Shown: positions 1-9,282, numbered from the stretch's first letter. The stretch: 20,830 bases of DNA from Terramyces sp. JEL0728 (GCA_027603945.1 JADIIU010000180.1:1-20830), one strand, 5' to 3'. Notes: a model not told the origin generated them from the sequence alone. Translations and numbers: made by a program.

Positions 1-28
1 TTCAACATAATAATATATTAATATCTAA
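1..28 (+). repeat. Left copy of 28-bp inverted repeat
   Basis: The first 28 bases are the exact reverse complement of positions 20776-20803. The repeat is AT-rich with only three C and no G on this strand. Identity stops at position 29, so on the inner side the repeat is exactly bounded; the outer side is cut by the window edge. It could be a terminal inverted repeat, a dispersed repeat that ended an assembly, or a shared 3' flank. The sequence alone does not decide. Confidence 0.9.
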
Positions 29-257
29 TTATATACATTTTAGTTACTTTTGCTTGTTTACTATGAATCATTAAATAAACATTTTTACCTCTCTTGGCCA
101 AGCGTGCAAGAATCACTTCTTTGAATTGTGCTATGGTAATATTCTGGCCAACTGTAACTTTCTCCCATTAATGTCCATTAATCTTTCAATTAAGATCGAG
201 TAGATTATCCACATCTAGACTGGACCAGAAACAGTTTTTCACAGACCTTCCTGGCAT
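18..257 (-). pseudogene. Decayed small protein frame with two internal stops (unidentified)
   Basis: Read on the minus strand from an ATG at 255-257, one frame runs 80 codons to a TAA at 18-20. It is interrupted by TGA at 186-188 and TAA at 168-170. Both sides look protein-like: it starts MPGRSVKNCFWSS, and the later part contains VGQNITIAQFKEVI followed by a basic segment. A strand-turn-helix pattern of this sort recalls ubiquitin-like or DIX-type folds, but I cannot assign a family. A 51-nt in-frame intron (162-212, GT-AG) would remove both stops. That is longer than any other intron here and lacks a clear branch motif, so decay is equally likely. The final stop lies inside the terminal inverted repeat. 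Confidence 0.3.
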
Positions 258-694
258 TTAGGTGATGTTTCGCACCCCTATCCCAGATATTACTTTTTAT
301 TGGATGACGCGTCGAACATACTTGAAAGTATACCTCTTTGGTAATTGATGATTATTTGTGTGTAAATGAACATGCGATTTGGATCAAACAGTTGAATTCA
401 ATGAAAATGGCCAAGGATTAGCTCCAATCCATTAATGTACCATGAAGTGTGTACGTGTTTTATCATGTGCAAATAGATTTCAGGCAACACCACTAATTTT
501 TTGGAGTCGGCGTGTTTGTAAACCTGACTTTAACAGTTATTTGTAATTTTGATATGAACGAATTAAGACGAGCGGAATAAATTGCCATTAATCGGTTTAT
601 GGCTAGGTTCATCCTTCCCGTGTATTCCTTTCATAATACTGACGAATAACCGTTTATCTGTGACCCTTGTTTTTGAAATTTCATCAAAGGACTG
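258..694. other. Stretch without a recognisable gene
   Basis: No frame on either strand is long enough or protein-like enough to call, even when short introns are allowed. A short minus-strand frame (starting MFIYTQIIINYQ, about 310-370) could be an upstream exon of the decayed gene to its left. A 43-nt GT-AG interval would join them, but I cannot support this. No tRNA-like cloverleaf was seen. The right end presumably carries the promoter of the membrane-protein gene. Confidence 0.5.
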
Positions 695-703
695 ATGTAC
701 GCT

Positions 704-1662
704 ATGACGTCAAAGAAAAAGTTACCTCCAATGTCCTTTGACCCTACAGATGCTACCCTGGGTGCCAAAATCTACCTTGATATTAACCAAGGATGGCTGG
801 TATGTTACAGCTAACGCAGGTTGCCAAACTCATAGAGTTTACAGTAATTCCTTACGGGTACTTTTGTCTCCGGCCAAATAAGGTTGCCTTTATCCTGTTC
901 CTTATTTCGATGGTCAACATTCCGCACAATATTAGCGCCTACGTTGCAAACTACTTGACTGATATAGACCTGGTTGACGCGCAACAACTTCATTTCCTCT
1001 ACAATCCTCTTCCCTGGTGGATAGTTAATTCTATTTGCGTGGCTGCAATAAGATCTTTAGAAATGTACTGCAACTACCTTATTGTAACTGCTGTTGCAGA
1101 TAAAGGTCACTTGTTACGAATCCGTATCATCACTGTTTTCTGTATGGTGATTACCTTGTAAGCGGATTTGACTTTAGAGCTAGTAGGATTTATGACGGAG
1201 CCACTGGTATGTGCTGTGGACGCTATGGCTTGCTGTTTGCAGCCATAGCTGGCGTTTTGCAAAGTGTGTTCTGTTTGGTGTCAATTTTTCAGGCCATCTC
1301 CAAGATTGCAAGCAGCGAATCTTTGGCTCACGGTGAAGTTCACCAACTGTTGTTCAAGAGCGCTTTGCGTTTGATTTTTATCCAATGTATTGATTTCATT
1401 GTCATTGGTAACATTTGCTAACTTAGTGGGAATCCTTGTCGAACCTTTGAACAGTATTTACTTTGCAGTTTGGTGGGATATGCTTGCAGGAACCTTTGAC
1501 AACTGTAGAGCTTTGCTCATGTTCATTGACTTGTTGATGACAAAGTTGGAAACCGCCAGGTCAAGATCAACGAAAAACACCGCGATGGGAACAGCGGCAA
1601 AAAGTGAAACTAAGAGCATAACTCTCGGTAAGAGTGATCACAAGAGTAGTACTATGTTATAA
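704..1662 (+). CDS. Multi-pass membrane protein, function unknown (4 exons)
   Basis: Exons 704-799, 820-1157, 1178-1407 and 1427-1662 join to 299 codons. The introns are 20, 20 and 19 nt; the first and third carry CTAAC just before the acceptor. The start at 704 gives MTSKKKLPPMSF; an in-frame ATG at 695 is also possible, and a TGA at 674 closes the frame upstream. The protein has a short soluble N-terminus and then about six or seven hydrophobic segments, roughly residues 35-60, 60-80, 95-120, 125-145, 155-180, 200-220 and 225-260. A hydrophilic Ser/Thr/Lys-rich tail follows. There is a conserved-looking loop SRIYDGATG after the third exon junction. This topology suits a transporter or 7TM-type protein, but I see no diagnostic motif and make no functional claim. 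Exon joins are well supported because each restores the hydrophobic pattern. Confidence 0.75.
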
Positions 1663-1692
1663 AACTGGTTTCTTTTAATTTTATTGAATTAC

Positions 1693-1712
1693 ACATTGCC
1701 GGACATTGCCGG
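1693..1712. repeat. 10-bp tandem direct repeat in intergenic spacer
   Basis: The motif ACATTGCCGG occurs twice head to tail, immediately followed by a C-A-poly-T run. It lies between the membrane-protein stop and the phosphatase start. It could belong to the 3' end of the first gene or the promoter of the next. Confidence 0.6.
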
Positions 1713-1748
1713 CATTTTTTTCATTTGCCCAAAAAAGAAAAAAACAAA

Positions 1749-2235
1749 ATGCCATCCGTTCTCTTCGTTTGCCTTGGTATTCACCCGCTAATAACTAGGA
1801 AATATTTGCCGCAGCCCAATGGCAGAAGCTGTATTTACCGCATATGCAAAGAAACTAAATTTGAACTTTACGATTGACAGTTGTGGAACAGCGGGATATC
1901 ACGTTGGAGAGAACCCAGATTCCCGATCAGTTGCTGAATGTAAGCGGAACGGCGTGCCTGTCAATCACAAAGCCAGACAATTAACTAAATCTGACTTTAC
2001 CAATTTCGACTACATTCTAGTAATGGACCACGACAACAAGGAGGATGTGCAGAGCGTTAAACCACAAAATTGTACCGCCAAAATATGTCTATTTGGAGAA
2101 TTTGATCCTGAAAATGATTTGGTAATCAAGGATCCATATTATGGAGGAAGAGATGGGTTTGAAAAGAACTTTAGGCAGGTGACTAGATGCTCTGAGGGCT
2201 TCATCAAGTATCTACAGGACAACAAGGAAATATAA
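1749..2235 (+). CDS. Low-molecular-weight protein tyrosine phosphatase
   Basis: Two exons, 1749-1776 and 1799-2235, encode 154 residues, the usual length of this family. The 22-nt intron splits the catalytic loop. Only after splicing does the active site read VCLGNICRSPMAEAVF, the C-X5-R-S signature in which Cys forms the phospho-enzyme and Arg binds phosphate. The general-acid motif near the C-terminus is present as DPYYGG. These enzymes are soluble cytosolic phosphatases acting on phosphotyrosine and small phosphate esters. Without the intron the frame has no Met before residue 16 of the true protein, so a start at the internal Met (1819) would lose the nucleophile. The gene is co-directional with its neighbours and there is 86 nt to the previous stop. 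Confidence 0.95.
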
Positions 2236-2239
2236 TAAA

Positions 2240-2353
2240 ATGAACATAAATGAGAGGCACAGTATTGCCTGTAGGATCTTGCGTGATGCTGGAGATATGA
2301 GACTCGTCATAGATTCAGGACCTGAAGCTATAGAAGAGTGTACACAGTTGTGA
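2240..2353 (+). CDS. Possible 37-residue small ORF directly after the phosphatase
   Basis: An ATG lies 4 nt after the phosphatase stop and opens a 37-codon frame, MNINERHSIACRILRDAG and onward, ending before the RPC7 promoter. The composition looks protein-like (balanced charge, no low complexity), but the length is too small to be sure and I recognise no family. It could be a chance frame in the 3' UTR, a small gene of its own, or one exon of a gene whose other exon I did not find. The following 44 nt contain a poly-T tract and TAG just before the RPC7 start. Confidence 0.3.
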   Translation: MNINERHSIACRILRDAGDMRLVIDSGPEAIEECTQL

Positions 2354-2397
2354 AATTACTTTAAATTCTGCAACTTGAATTTTTTTTCTAGTGAAAA

Positions 2398-3058
2398 ATG
2401 AGCAGAGGTCGAGGAGGGTTTAGAGGAGGAAAAGGAAGAGGAAACAACAACGGACTAGATATACCCGATGATTTGAAACTGAAATTAAATTTTATCGAAG
2501 CTCCAACTTACCCAGTACTCAATGTTTTATAGTAGGAAATGGAAATTCCACCATTCAGACAATTAGATCAAAATGAAGAGCATATACTAGAGATTGAACA
2601 GCGCATCAACAAATTCATGAAAGAGAGTCCATTTTACCTTGAGCCGGATCCACCAGCGCCAGGTTATTTTTCATTAATGTAGAAATTGAACGATATTCCG
2701 ATAGATATATAGCAGTGAGTAAAAAGCCTCCGTTCAGAACACAAATGCAGTCGCTAAACATAAGTAGTCTTGTAATAACATAGATATGGAATTCTTTCCA
2801 GAAGAACTGCACGTTGCATTTACAGGAACAAACAAGCGACGGAGGTCTGTTAAATACGCAGACATTGATTTATCAAAACTCGATGATATTGAAAAGGATG
2901 ACAAGAAGGAGCAAGATAATGATAACCAGGAAGCAGATGAGGACGAAGATGAACCAGACGAGTTTGAAGATGAAGAGGAAGATGATAATGACTATGTGAT
3001 TGATCACTATGATGATGAAATGGATGCGATAGGGAACGAGGATGATGGTGATTACTAG
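2398..3058 (+). CDS. RPC31: RNA polymerase III subunit RPC7 (Rpc31/POLR3G family)
   Basis: Four exons, 2398-2514, 2536-2662, 2683-2763 and 2784-3058, give 199 residues; the introns are 21, 20 and 20 nt. The order of parts is typical of the Pol III-specific subunit of the RPC3-RPC6-RPC7 subcomplex, which helps initiation at tRNA and 5S genes in the nucleus. There is an RG-rich start (MSRGRGGFRGGKGRG), then a central conserved block with PPFRQLDQNEE, FYLEPD and EIERYSDRY. Next comes FFPEELHVAF, and the protein ends in a long Asp/Glu tail with a DY terminus. The EIERYSDRY block matches DIERYSKRY of the human protein from memory, and it appears only after the 20-nt intron at 2663-2682 is removed. 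The 21-nt intron is a multiple of three but contains two in-frame TAG codons. Confidence 0.92.
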
Positions 3059-3257
3059 TTTTGTAATAATATAATCTTGCGTTTACAGACGTGTTTCATT
3101 GTTATTGGACTGCCGCCAACTTTTGTTTATTTGAGTTGATTGCAACAGTGTAAGGATTGGAAGTTTAAACAACTGCGCATTATTAACTATCAAAATTTAA
3201 CGCGTTAATATGCTGCAGTCGCTATTCAACAAAATAAAGGGTAAATCAAAGGCAACA

Positions 3258-4778
3258 ATGAGCGCATTCGAAAAGTTACCCGAGGATTTGTTTGAATTCA
3301 GGATATTATACTACTTGGATGGAATTGATATTTGGAAACTGTCGCGACAATGCAAATCTCTGCAGTCAAGGTTAAAACCATTGTGCGACTTTATCGAATA
3401 TTCAGGATTGTATCCGCTACAAGTCTGGCCAACTCTATATTTGGCTGGAGGATCCATTGACGAAAAACTACTAAAGAAACTGACAGTCTCTAGCCTTATA
3501 TTCGAAAATATAATAATTGATGCAGATACTTACTACACCGTTCATACTCAGTTGCCCAAGTGCCACAAACTTACTCTCGCTATCAATAGCTATTACCAGA
3601 CATTCCTGCATCCATCAAATATTATGGGTACGACTGTGGACAAAATTTCCAGTCTTTGTTTGAAAGGAATGGACAGAGGCAACATTGGATTTGCAACAGA
3701 TTTGAGTAGATTAAAAGAAATGCGTCTGCAGGAATTGGAATTTTCTGTTTGTCGGGATTTTATCGTATCATTAGCAACAATAATACCATCATTATCATTA
3801 TCAAAATTGGTACTCGCACACTGCGCAGTTGGCGACACTCAGTTAAAATTATTGATGGAATCCGTTACATGTACTAAAATTTCTTATCTGGAATGCACAA
3901 ACCTTAATATTACCAAAGTAGGTGCAGCGTCGTTAGCCGAATTGCTACCGCACACCAATTTGATTAGCTTGGTCGTACGAAATTGTCCAGTACGTAAATT
4001 AGGTGCAAACGTATTTGCCGAGACAATTCCTTATAGTCGTCTGGAATATTTGCATTTGGAAAACAACGAGTTCATTCAAAACGATATTTTCAATCTAATT
4101 CAATGCTTGCCAGACACTAAATTAAAAGAATTTTGGTGCGATGCCTACACTTCCGTCAAAGAACAAGAGTTGTTGGCACGGTTACTGGCTCAAACGCATA
4201 TTAAACATGTCAGTATATGCATTGAACCAAAATATTTGGTTGGTTTACTTGGCACGGCAAAGTTAACTAAATTAAAAGTAATTGGCTCAAATGGAGACTA
4301 TATATGCGAAGCACTTGCGGAATGTATAGACAGACTACCGCGGATGCTGGATCTTGGCTTTACAGAAATATCTATTCATGGACTCCAAGCACTACTGTCG
4401 CATTTGAAACCATCAAACCTGAAAGAATTGGATTTAACAGGAAATACTTTCAAAAGAGATGGATTAATCATCTTGAAGGATAAGCTGCATCTGCTTGGAC
4501 TGAAGCAGATATCCCTGGGAAACACAAACTTTGTTACTTTTGAACAGTTGGATGATATCAGTCTAGATATGGTTGCAGAGTTTTTACAGCACCTACCATT
4601 GGCTGAAACAATTATAAAATTCAAGCAGATTAATTTCAGGGATATTACGGTAGATAAATATAATAGAAAATTTGTCGAATATAAAGGAAACGCTTTTTTG
4701 TTTTCTGTCGATCAGCATATTAATTGCATAGAAAGAAAAGGAAGGTCGGACGGGAAATGCAAGTATTTTGATGAATAA
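3258..4778 (+). CDS. F-box-like leucine-rich repeat protein
   Basis: A single-exon gene of 506 codons from the ATG at 3258; an in-frame ATG at 3210 would add 16 residues. I prefer 3258 because the resulting start, MSAFEKLPEDLFEFRILYYL, aligns with the start of the paralogue at 7380 (MSLLEELPFDVLEFQIFYYL). Residues 5-45 resemble an F-box: LP, a hydrophobic helix, then a DIWKLS-type segment. From about 90 to 440 there are degenerate ribonuclease-inhibitor-type LRRs, such as LKELDLTGNTFKRDGLIIL. This architecture usually makes a substrate receptor for SCF ubiquitin ligases. That role is inference, since the F-box is divergent. It is intron-free, unlike most neighbours, which suits a recently amplified family. 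Confidence 0.8.
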   Translation: MSAFEKLPEDLFEFRILYYLDGIDIWKLSRQCKSLQSRLKPLCDFIEYSGLYPLQVWPTLYLAGGSIDEKLLKKLTVSSLIFENIIIDADTYYTVHTQLPKCHKLTLAINSYYQTFLHPSNIMGTTVDKISSLCLKGMDRGNIGFATDLSRLKEMRLQELEFSVCRDFIVSLATIIPSLSLSKLVLAHCAVGDTQLKLLMESVTCTKISYLECTNLNITKVGAASLAELLPHTNLISLVVRNCPVRKLGANVFAETIPYSRLEYLHLENNEFIQNDIFNLIQCLPDTKLKEFWCDAYTSVKEQELLARLLAQTHIKHVSICIEPKYLVGLLGTAKLTKLKVIGSNGDYICEALAECIDRLPRMLDLGFTEISIHGLQALLSHLKPSNLKELDLTGNTFKRDGLIILKDKLHLLGLKQISLGNTNFVTFEQLDDISLDMVAEFLQHLPLAETIIKFKQINFRDITVDKYNRKFVEYKGNAFLFSVDQHINCIERKGRSDGKCKYFDE

Positions 4779-4863
4779 ATAATCTCATTTCTTTGATTTA
4801 TTTCACGATACTACTGGATTCAAAGTGATAAATACGACAGCTATTGGAAATACAAATTACTAT

Positions 4864-7045
4864 TTATTGCATATTAAAAAAGGATTGATGGACATTTCCA
4901 AATGTCAATTTTAATGTCACATCACAATCAGATCCGATTGTAGGGTAGATTTGTGAAGGAACAAAGTCCAAATTAGTGAATTCTCCATCCAATTTGGTTC
5001 CGTTTAGTGTAAAGTAGAATGTCAAAATTGGTTGAGTTCCTTCAAATGCTACTCTGTACCCAAGTCCGATAACGTCACCTTCGTTTACGGCAAACCCACA
5101 CGGAGCGCCAAAATCAACATCGTTCATAAAGACAGCTCCATCGTCACTGTGGTAGGCGATTGATTGTATGTCCCACCCGGGCAATCTAAATGGAGGGTAT
5201 GGACAGCCAGCGAAACCAATAGCCAGTGTTCCATCACGGTTAGATTTCTTTAGGATCTCTACTTGATAGTAGCATTCATCTACAGGCGCTTGAGATGAAT
5301 CCATCACATGGGGAAGGAGCGGGACGTTAGATTGAATAGAGCAGTCTTGTTTCGTGTTTATAGTTACATACTGTACTCCAGAAACAGGGTCTAATGGACC
5401 GATATCTACTACTGGCTGATGTCCCAAGAATGGGAAATCAGGAAAGTATCTAGGAGCCATCATGCTCGTTTTGATTTCAGCATATTGCATGGATGGCGGG
5501 AGATTTGCAGTAGCGACTGCAGCATCAACTGCAGCCTTTGAGCCTGGTGGGTACCTGTCAATAAATGCATTTGCTCTCATTAGCTCATCGTGAGTCGCAT
5601 TGTGAATATTGTGGAACGGAGGCAGAACATCTTCTAATTGTTGATCTCCACTTCTTTCATTGTTAAAGACCGTTGCTGAACTAAAGGCTTGTTGCTGACT
5701 GAATTGTTGAGGATATTGCTGGTTGTATGTTGGTGCAGTAGATTGATAGTTGGCTGGTTTCTGGTGTCTACCTCTGCAACTTTTAGAAATGCAATAAATA
5801 AATACACCAATAACGCCAACTCCAATGCATCCAATAATAACGTACAACCATGGGAAAGATGAGGACGATGAACAAGAATCAATTTCAACCGACACGCCAG
5901 AGAAATTGAAGCTGCCAGACTGAAACAAGACATCACCATAAGTAGTCACATTCCAATTATTGAATTGGAGAGTTGATTGTTGGTTTACTTGTATTACTAT
6001 TGTTGAATAGTCTCCAACCGTTGTGGTGTACAATAAGAAAGTACCTTTGAATTGGGGATTAGCTCCTGCCAAACCAGAAGTGGAAATATTACTGTTGAAA
6101 TTAAGATTGGCACTTTGGATATTGAATAATCCACTGTAGACTACTAAATTTGCAATTGAAAACAAGCTTCCATTAATCTGTGCAGAATTGATGTTTAGAT
6201 TAAGTGAAGAAATATTGAGCTTTGTGTTTCCAATCAAACTAGTAACTAATGAAGACGAATTAGCGTCAACATTGATGCTCTGAGCAAGTGAAGTGTTTAA
6301 ACTGGTAGCAGTGGAAACCAGGCTTCCAAAATCAACAGATTTACCATAAAATGTGGCAGAGAATAACGATACTGTCATGGTTGAATTCCCAACTAAATTT
6401 ACATTATCTGAATTGTTGAATGGTGTAAATGCATTCTGAGTGACTTGTGCTGGGTCAGTGACAATAGAGAAACCCTCTGTGTCTGCGTTGTTGGTGGCAA
6501 ATGAGACGCAATCGCTGGAAACTCTATTTACACTATTTGTACTTTGATAATTGTTGTAATAATAAGAATTTCTTGAATTCTGCAGCAAATACCACATGTA
6601 AAAGTTGTTGTAGCCATAATTGGAGTAATAGCCTCCAGTTGGGTACCCTCTAACTGATCCGTACCCTACATTTGAAGCACTGGTGCTGGATTGTCCAACT
6701 GAGCGTGTGGAAGACGATGTGCTGGACGTACCCCCAAAAGTTCTCCCATTCGAGCTTGTGCCTCCAGAGCTTGTTGTACCTCCAGAGCTTGTACCTCCAG
6801 AGCTTGTACCTCCAGAGCTTGTTGTACCTCCACCTTTTGTACCTCCAGATGAACCACTAGAACCTCCAGAAGAACCAGAAGAACCACTAGAGCCTCCAGA
6901 ACTTCCACCAGAAGAACCACCAGAACTGCCTCCAGAAGAACCACCACCTCTACCGCCTTTATTAGCATTATGAATTACCTCCACCGCCTCCTTTAGGAAT
7001 CGATAGCACTTGAAGAATAAATATAAACAGTAATAGAATTTGCAT
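4864..7045 (-). CDS. Single-pass membrane protein with Gly/Ser stalk and cytosolic SPRY domain (Ssh4/Ear1-like)
   Basis: Two exons, 7045-6979 and 6956-4864, flank a 22-nt intron with a GCTAATAAAG end and encode 719 residues. The start at 7045 gives a clean signal peptide, MQILLLFIFILQVLSIPK. Residues 19-117 are Gly/Ser/Thr repeats. Residues 118-385 are an Asn/Ser-rich region with many N-X-S/T sites and repeating hydrophobic strands. One transmembrane helix follows at about 390-415 (LYVIIGCIGVGVIGVFIYCI), then a Gln/Pro-rich juxtamembrane region. The SPRY domain spans about 585-715, with GTLAIGFA, LPGWDIQSIAYHSDDG and PTIGSDCDV. Fungal Ssh4/Ear1 combine a membrane anchor with SPRY and recruit Rsp5 to endosomal cargo. 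I see no strict PPxY motif here, and the large ectodomain is unlike yeast Ssh4, so an adhesin or receptor role is possible. Confidence 0.85.
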
Positions 7046-7379
7046 TGCTGTAGTTTGGAAAGCTTTATTTTGCCAAAATTTAAACCTTTCGCGCCACCAG
7101 CGGCTGTAACACTTTTAATTGACCTCATAGCCAAATCGTACAGCAAACCTAAAGAACATCTGTACTGATTTCCAGATTGGAAAGACCATTCGCTTTGATC
7201 ACAATGTACCGGTGAATATCAACGTAGAAGGTCAGATTGTAATCATGGTGCCGGTAACCTAGTCAGATCAATCAATGATTTTGGTGGTTAGGGGTAGAAA
7301 CCTGGTAGCGAACCAGTGATTCGCAAGATGTGTCTACCAATATCACCAGCACCCATAAGGTATTTTTTTCTTTTTAAAA
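7046..7379. other. Divergent intergenic region with ambiguous coding-like segments
   Basis: This 334-nt gap separates two divergent start codons and should hold both promoters. It also contains unusually protein-like frames on both strands. On the minus strand, 7356-7302 joined to 7258-7149 (43-nt GT-AG interval) gives 54 codons starting MGAGDIGRHILRITGSLPG. On the plus strand, 7133-7240 is open with NICTDFQIGKTIRFDHN and could be extended by 24-25-nt intron-like gaps, but it has no ATG. The two are antisense to each other, so at most one is real. I recognise neither and leave both uncalled. Confidence 0.3.
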
Positions 7380-8999
7380 ATGTCACTCTTGGAGGAATTG
7401 CCATTCGATGTATTGGAATTCCAAATATTTTATTACTTGAACGGACTAGATATCTGGGCATTATGCCAATTAAACAAATCACTTCAACAGCGACTGCATC
7501 TGTTTCTCCAGGTACTGTGCAATACAAAATTTCACACATCAATGATTTGGCCAAATTTGGATTTGGATGGGTTTACTAGAATCGATGATTTCAAGCAACT
7601 GAATTTGCAGAAATGGAAGCTAAAATTCCTTGCAATTTCAATAGACGGAAACAACTTTTTGCGTTTGAATAATCACTTGCCAAAAACTACTTTATTAACG
7701 CTGAATGTTACAAGATTTTCAAACTTTGTTACCCGCAAGAATCGATTAAATTGTTCTGTAGAGAATGTGACTTGCATCGATATCGCACAAATGGGAAATC
7801 ACCAAAATATTGATTTTGGAATTTTCAAAGAAATGAATTTGAATGAAATCAGACTTGGAGAATGTCAGCGGCCAGGGTTTGAAAAGTTCATGGCTGTTCT
7901 TCCTTCCCTGCATATCACTAAACTATCCCTTTCAATGTCTCTTACCACTGTCCAGCAGGTACAAACATTGTGTCAAGAGATTTGGAAGCTGCCAATCAAT
8001 TTCCTGGCTTTGTGTATGATGACACTTACCAATGCTTCAGCTACATATTTGGCAGAAATGCTGCCGAAATCAAACATCACTGAACTGTTGATCATGTATT
8101 CTGAAATTGGAAAACCAGGTTTAGATACAATTGCACGAGTACTACCAGACACAAAATTAAAAGCACTCCGATTTGAAAATGCTAATCCTGAGGGAGATTT
8201 ATACTTTGAACTATTCAAAATACTACCAAAAACGCAAATTACAAAATTATGGTGCGACAACATCTCTGATGATGAAGTGCAAGAAATAATTGTTGAAAAT
8301 ATCGGGAAAACGCAAATCACCAATGCTCATTTATATATCGAAAATGCATTTTTGGAAAAATTCTTGAAGGCAAAGAAACTGGAAAAATTCAAGAACTCAT
8401 GCGTCTTTGGGGATGTAGGGTGTGAAATTTTAGCAAATAATTACAAGCATTTACCTGTAGAATTGGATGCGACTGATTGTTCAATAACAAGCTACGGATT
8501 AAAACTACTTTTAGAAGGGATTTGCAAAAGTGATGTAAAGTCGCTTTTATTAAGTGGAAATGACTTTGGAAATGATGGGTTTAACTATTTGAAACTATAC
8601 TTGAAAAATACTCTGCTCGAACGATTAGTTTTCGGAAATTCTTGCCAGGGCTATATTGTAAGAAAAAACACCTTGGATGATTTCTTTGATGGGCTTGAAA
8701 GCAATCTTAAATCGATTCAAATCAACAATGTCTTTCAAAACTATCCCGAATATTACAAACGAGTTTTGGTGGAATACTATATAGATCCAGGCACAATGTC
8801 CATCTTTGAATATAAAAAATTAACACGTGGAATATCTCCAGGCTATGCTGCTTGGGTAAATGAAGCTAATGCTGAATTTGATGAAGACGAATTGTTTGAT
8901 TATTCTGATAGTGATTGGGAAGATGACAGTGATCCAGCCCACGAAGATTTGCAAGAATCTGATTATATCCACGAAGAGTCGCAAGATGAAAGTGAATAA
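7380..8999 (+). CDS. F-box-like leucine-rich repeat protein with acidic tail (paralogue of 3258-4778)
   Basis: A single-exon gene of 539 codons. The N-terminus MSLLEELPFDVLEFQIFYYL and the following LDIWALCQLNKSLQQRL match the first LRR gene segment for segment. The central LRR-like repeats also correspond; for example LPKSNITELLIM and LPDTKLKALRFEN echo LPHTNLISLVVRN and LPDTKLKEFWCDA. Residues from about 490 form a strongly acidic tail with DYSDSDWEDDSD that the paralogue lacks. Function is probably protein recognition, perhaps as an SCF adaptor; this is inferred only from architecture. The two copies lie in the same orientation on either side of the SPRY gene, so they are an interrupted tandem pair, clearly diverged rather than recent duplicates. 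Confidence 0.8.
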   Translation: MSLLEELPFDVLEFQIFYYLNGLDIWALCQLNKSLQQRLHLFLQVLCNTKFHTSMIWPNLDLDGFTRIDDFKQLNLQKWKLKFLAISIDGNNFLRLNNHLPKTTLLTLNVTRFSNFVTRKNRLNCSVENVTCIDIAQMGNHQNIDFGIFKEMNLNEIRLGECQRPGFEKFMAVLPSLHITKLSLSMSLTTVQQVQTLCQEIWKLPINFLALCMMTLTNASATYLAEMLPKSNITELLIMYSEIGKPGLDTIARVLPDTKLKALRFENANPEGDLYFELFKILPKTQITKLWCDNISDDEVQEIIVENIGKTQITNAHLYIENAFLEKFLKAKKLEKFKNSCVFGDVGCEILANNYKHLPVELDATDCSITSYGLKLLLEGICKSDVKSLLLSGNDFGNDGFNYLKLYLKNTLLERLVFGNSCQGYIVRKNTLDDFFDGLESNLKSIQINNVFQNYPEYYKRVLVEYYIDPGTMSIFEYKKLTRGISPGYAAWVNEANAEFDEDELFDYSDSDWEDDSDPAHEDLQESDYIHEESQDESE

Positions 9000-9009
9000 A
9001 TAATACATT

Positions 9010-9217
9010 ATGGGCTTGAGACAATTGTGTAGTCTTGTTTCATTGCGAAAGATAAGGAGGAAATCAATTCTGCATGCATTCCTCAAGTTACAATCACTAT
9101 TTAAATCAAGTCGGTGGTGATTGCTTCACTACAAGTACAGAACCCCAGATCAAGTGGAACTATGAGCTCATTTCCCCAAGGCAGTGGAATACTGTGGCTG
9201 TTCATGACGAATTATAA
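9010..9217 (+). CDS. Small protein, 61 residues, probable mitochondrial targeting (2 exons, unidentified)
   Basis: Exons 9010-9113 and 9136-9217 are joined across a 22-nt GT-AG intron to give 61 codons. Without splicing the frame stops at codon 37. The first 35 residues are Arg/Lys/Leu/Ser-rich without acidic residues (MGLRQLCSLVSLRKIRRKSI), as in mitochondrial presequences. The spliced second half contains IKWNYELISPRQWNTVAV, which looks like folded protein and not chance sequence. I do not recognise the family; a small mitochondrial assembly or ribosomal factor would fit. It lies 10 nt after the LRR stop and 65 nt before the next start. The intron has no textbook branch motif, which lowers certainty. 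Confidence 0.45.
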
Positions 9218-9282
9218 ATTGGGGCGAAGCACCACCACAGTGTTTATAAATAAGCTACGGACATTAGCACGAATATCATATT

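Noticed and set aside
2515..2535. In-frame TAG codons in RPC7 and elsewhere as a sign of a reassigned genetic code
   Set aside because: All such stops fall in GT-AG mini-introns whose removal restores conserved motifs, and TAA, TAG and TGA all appear as terminators.
6672..6973. Plus-strand frames with repeated VPPEL and LYLQS motifs
   Set aside because: They are antisense of the Gly/Ser/Thr repeat region of the SPRY protein; repetitive codons keep all frames open.
7149..7356. Galectin or Sm-like identity for the frames in the divergent gap
   Set aside because: Only short, generic beta-strand patterns match; no diagnostic carbohydrate-binding or Sm motif is complete.
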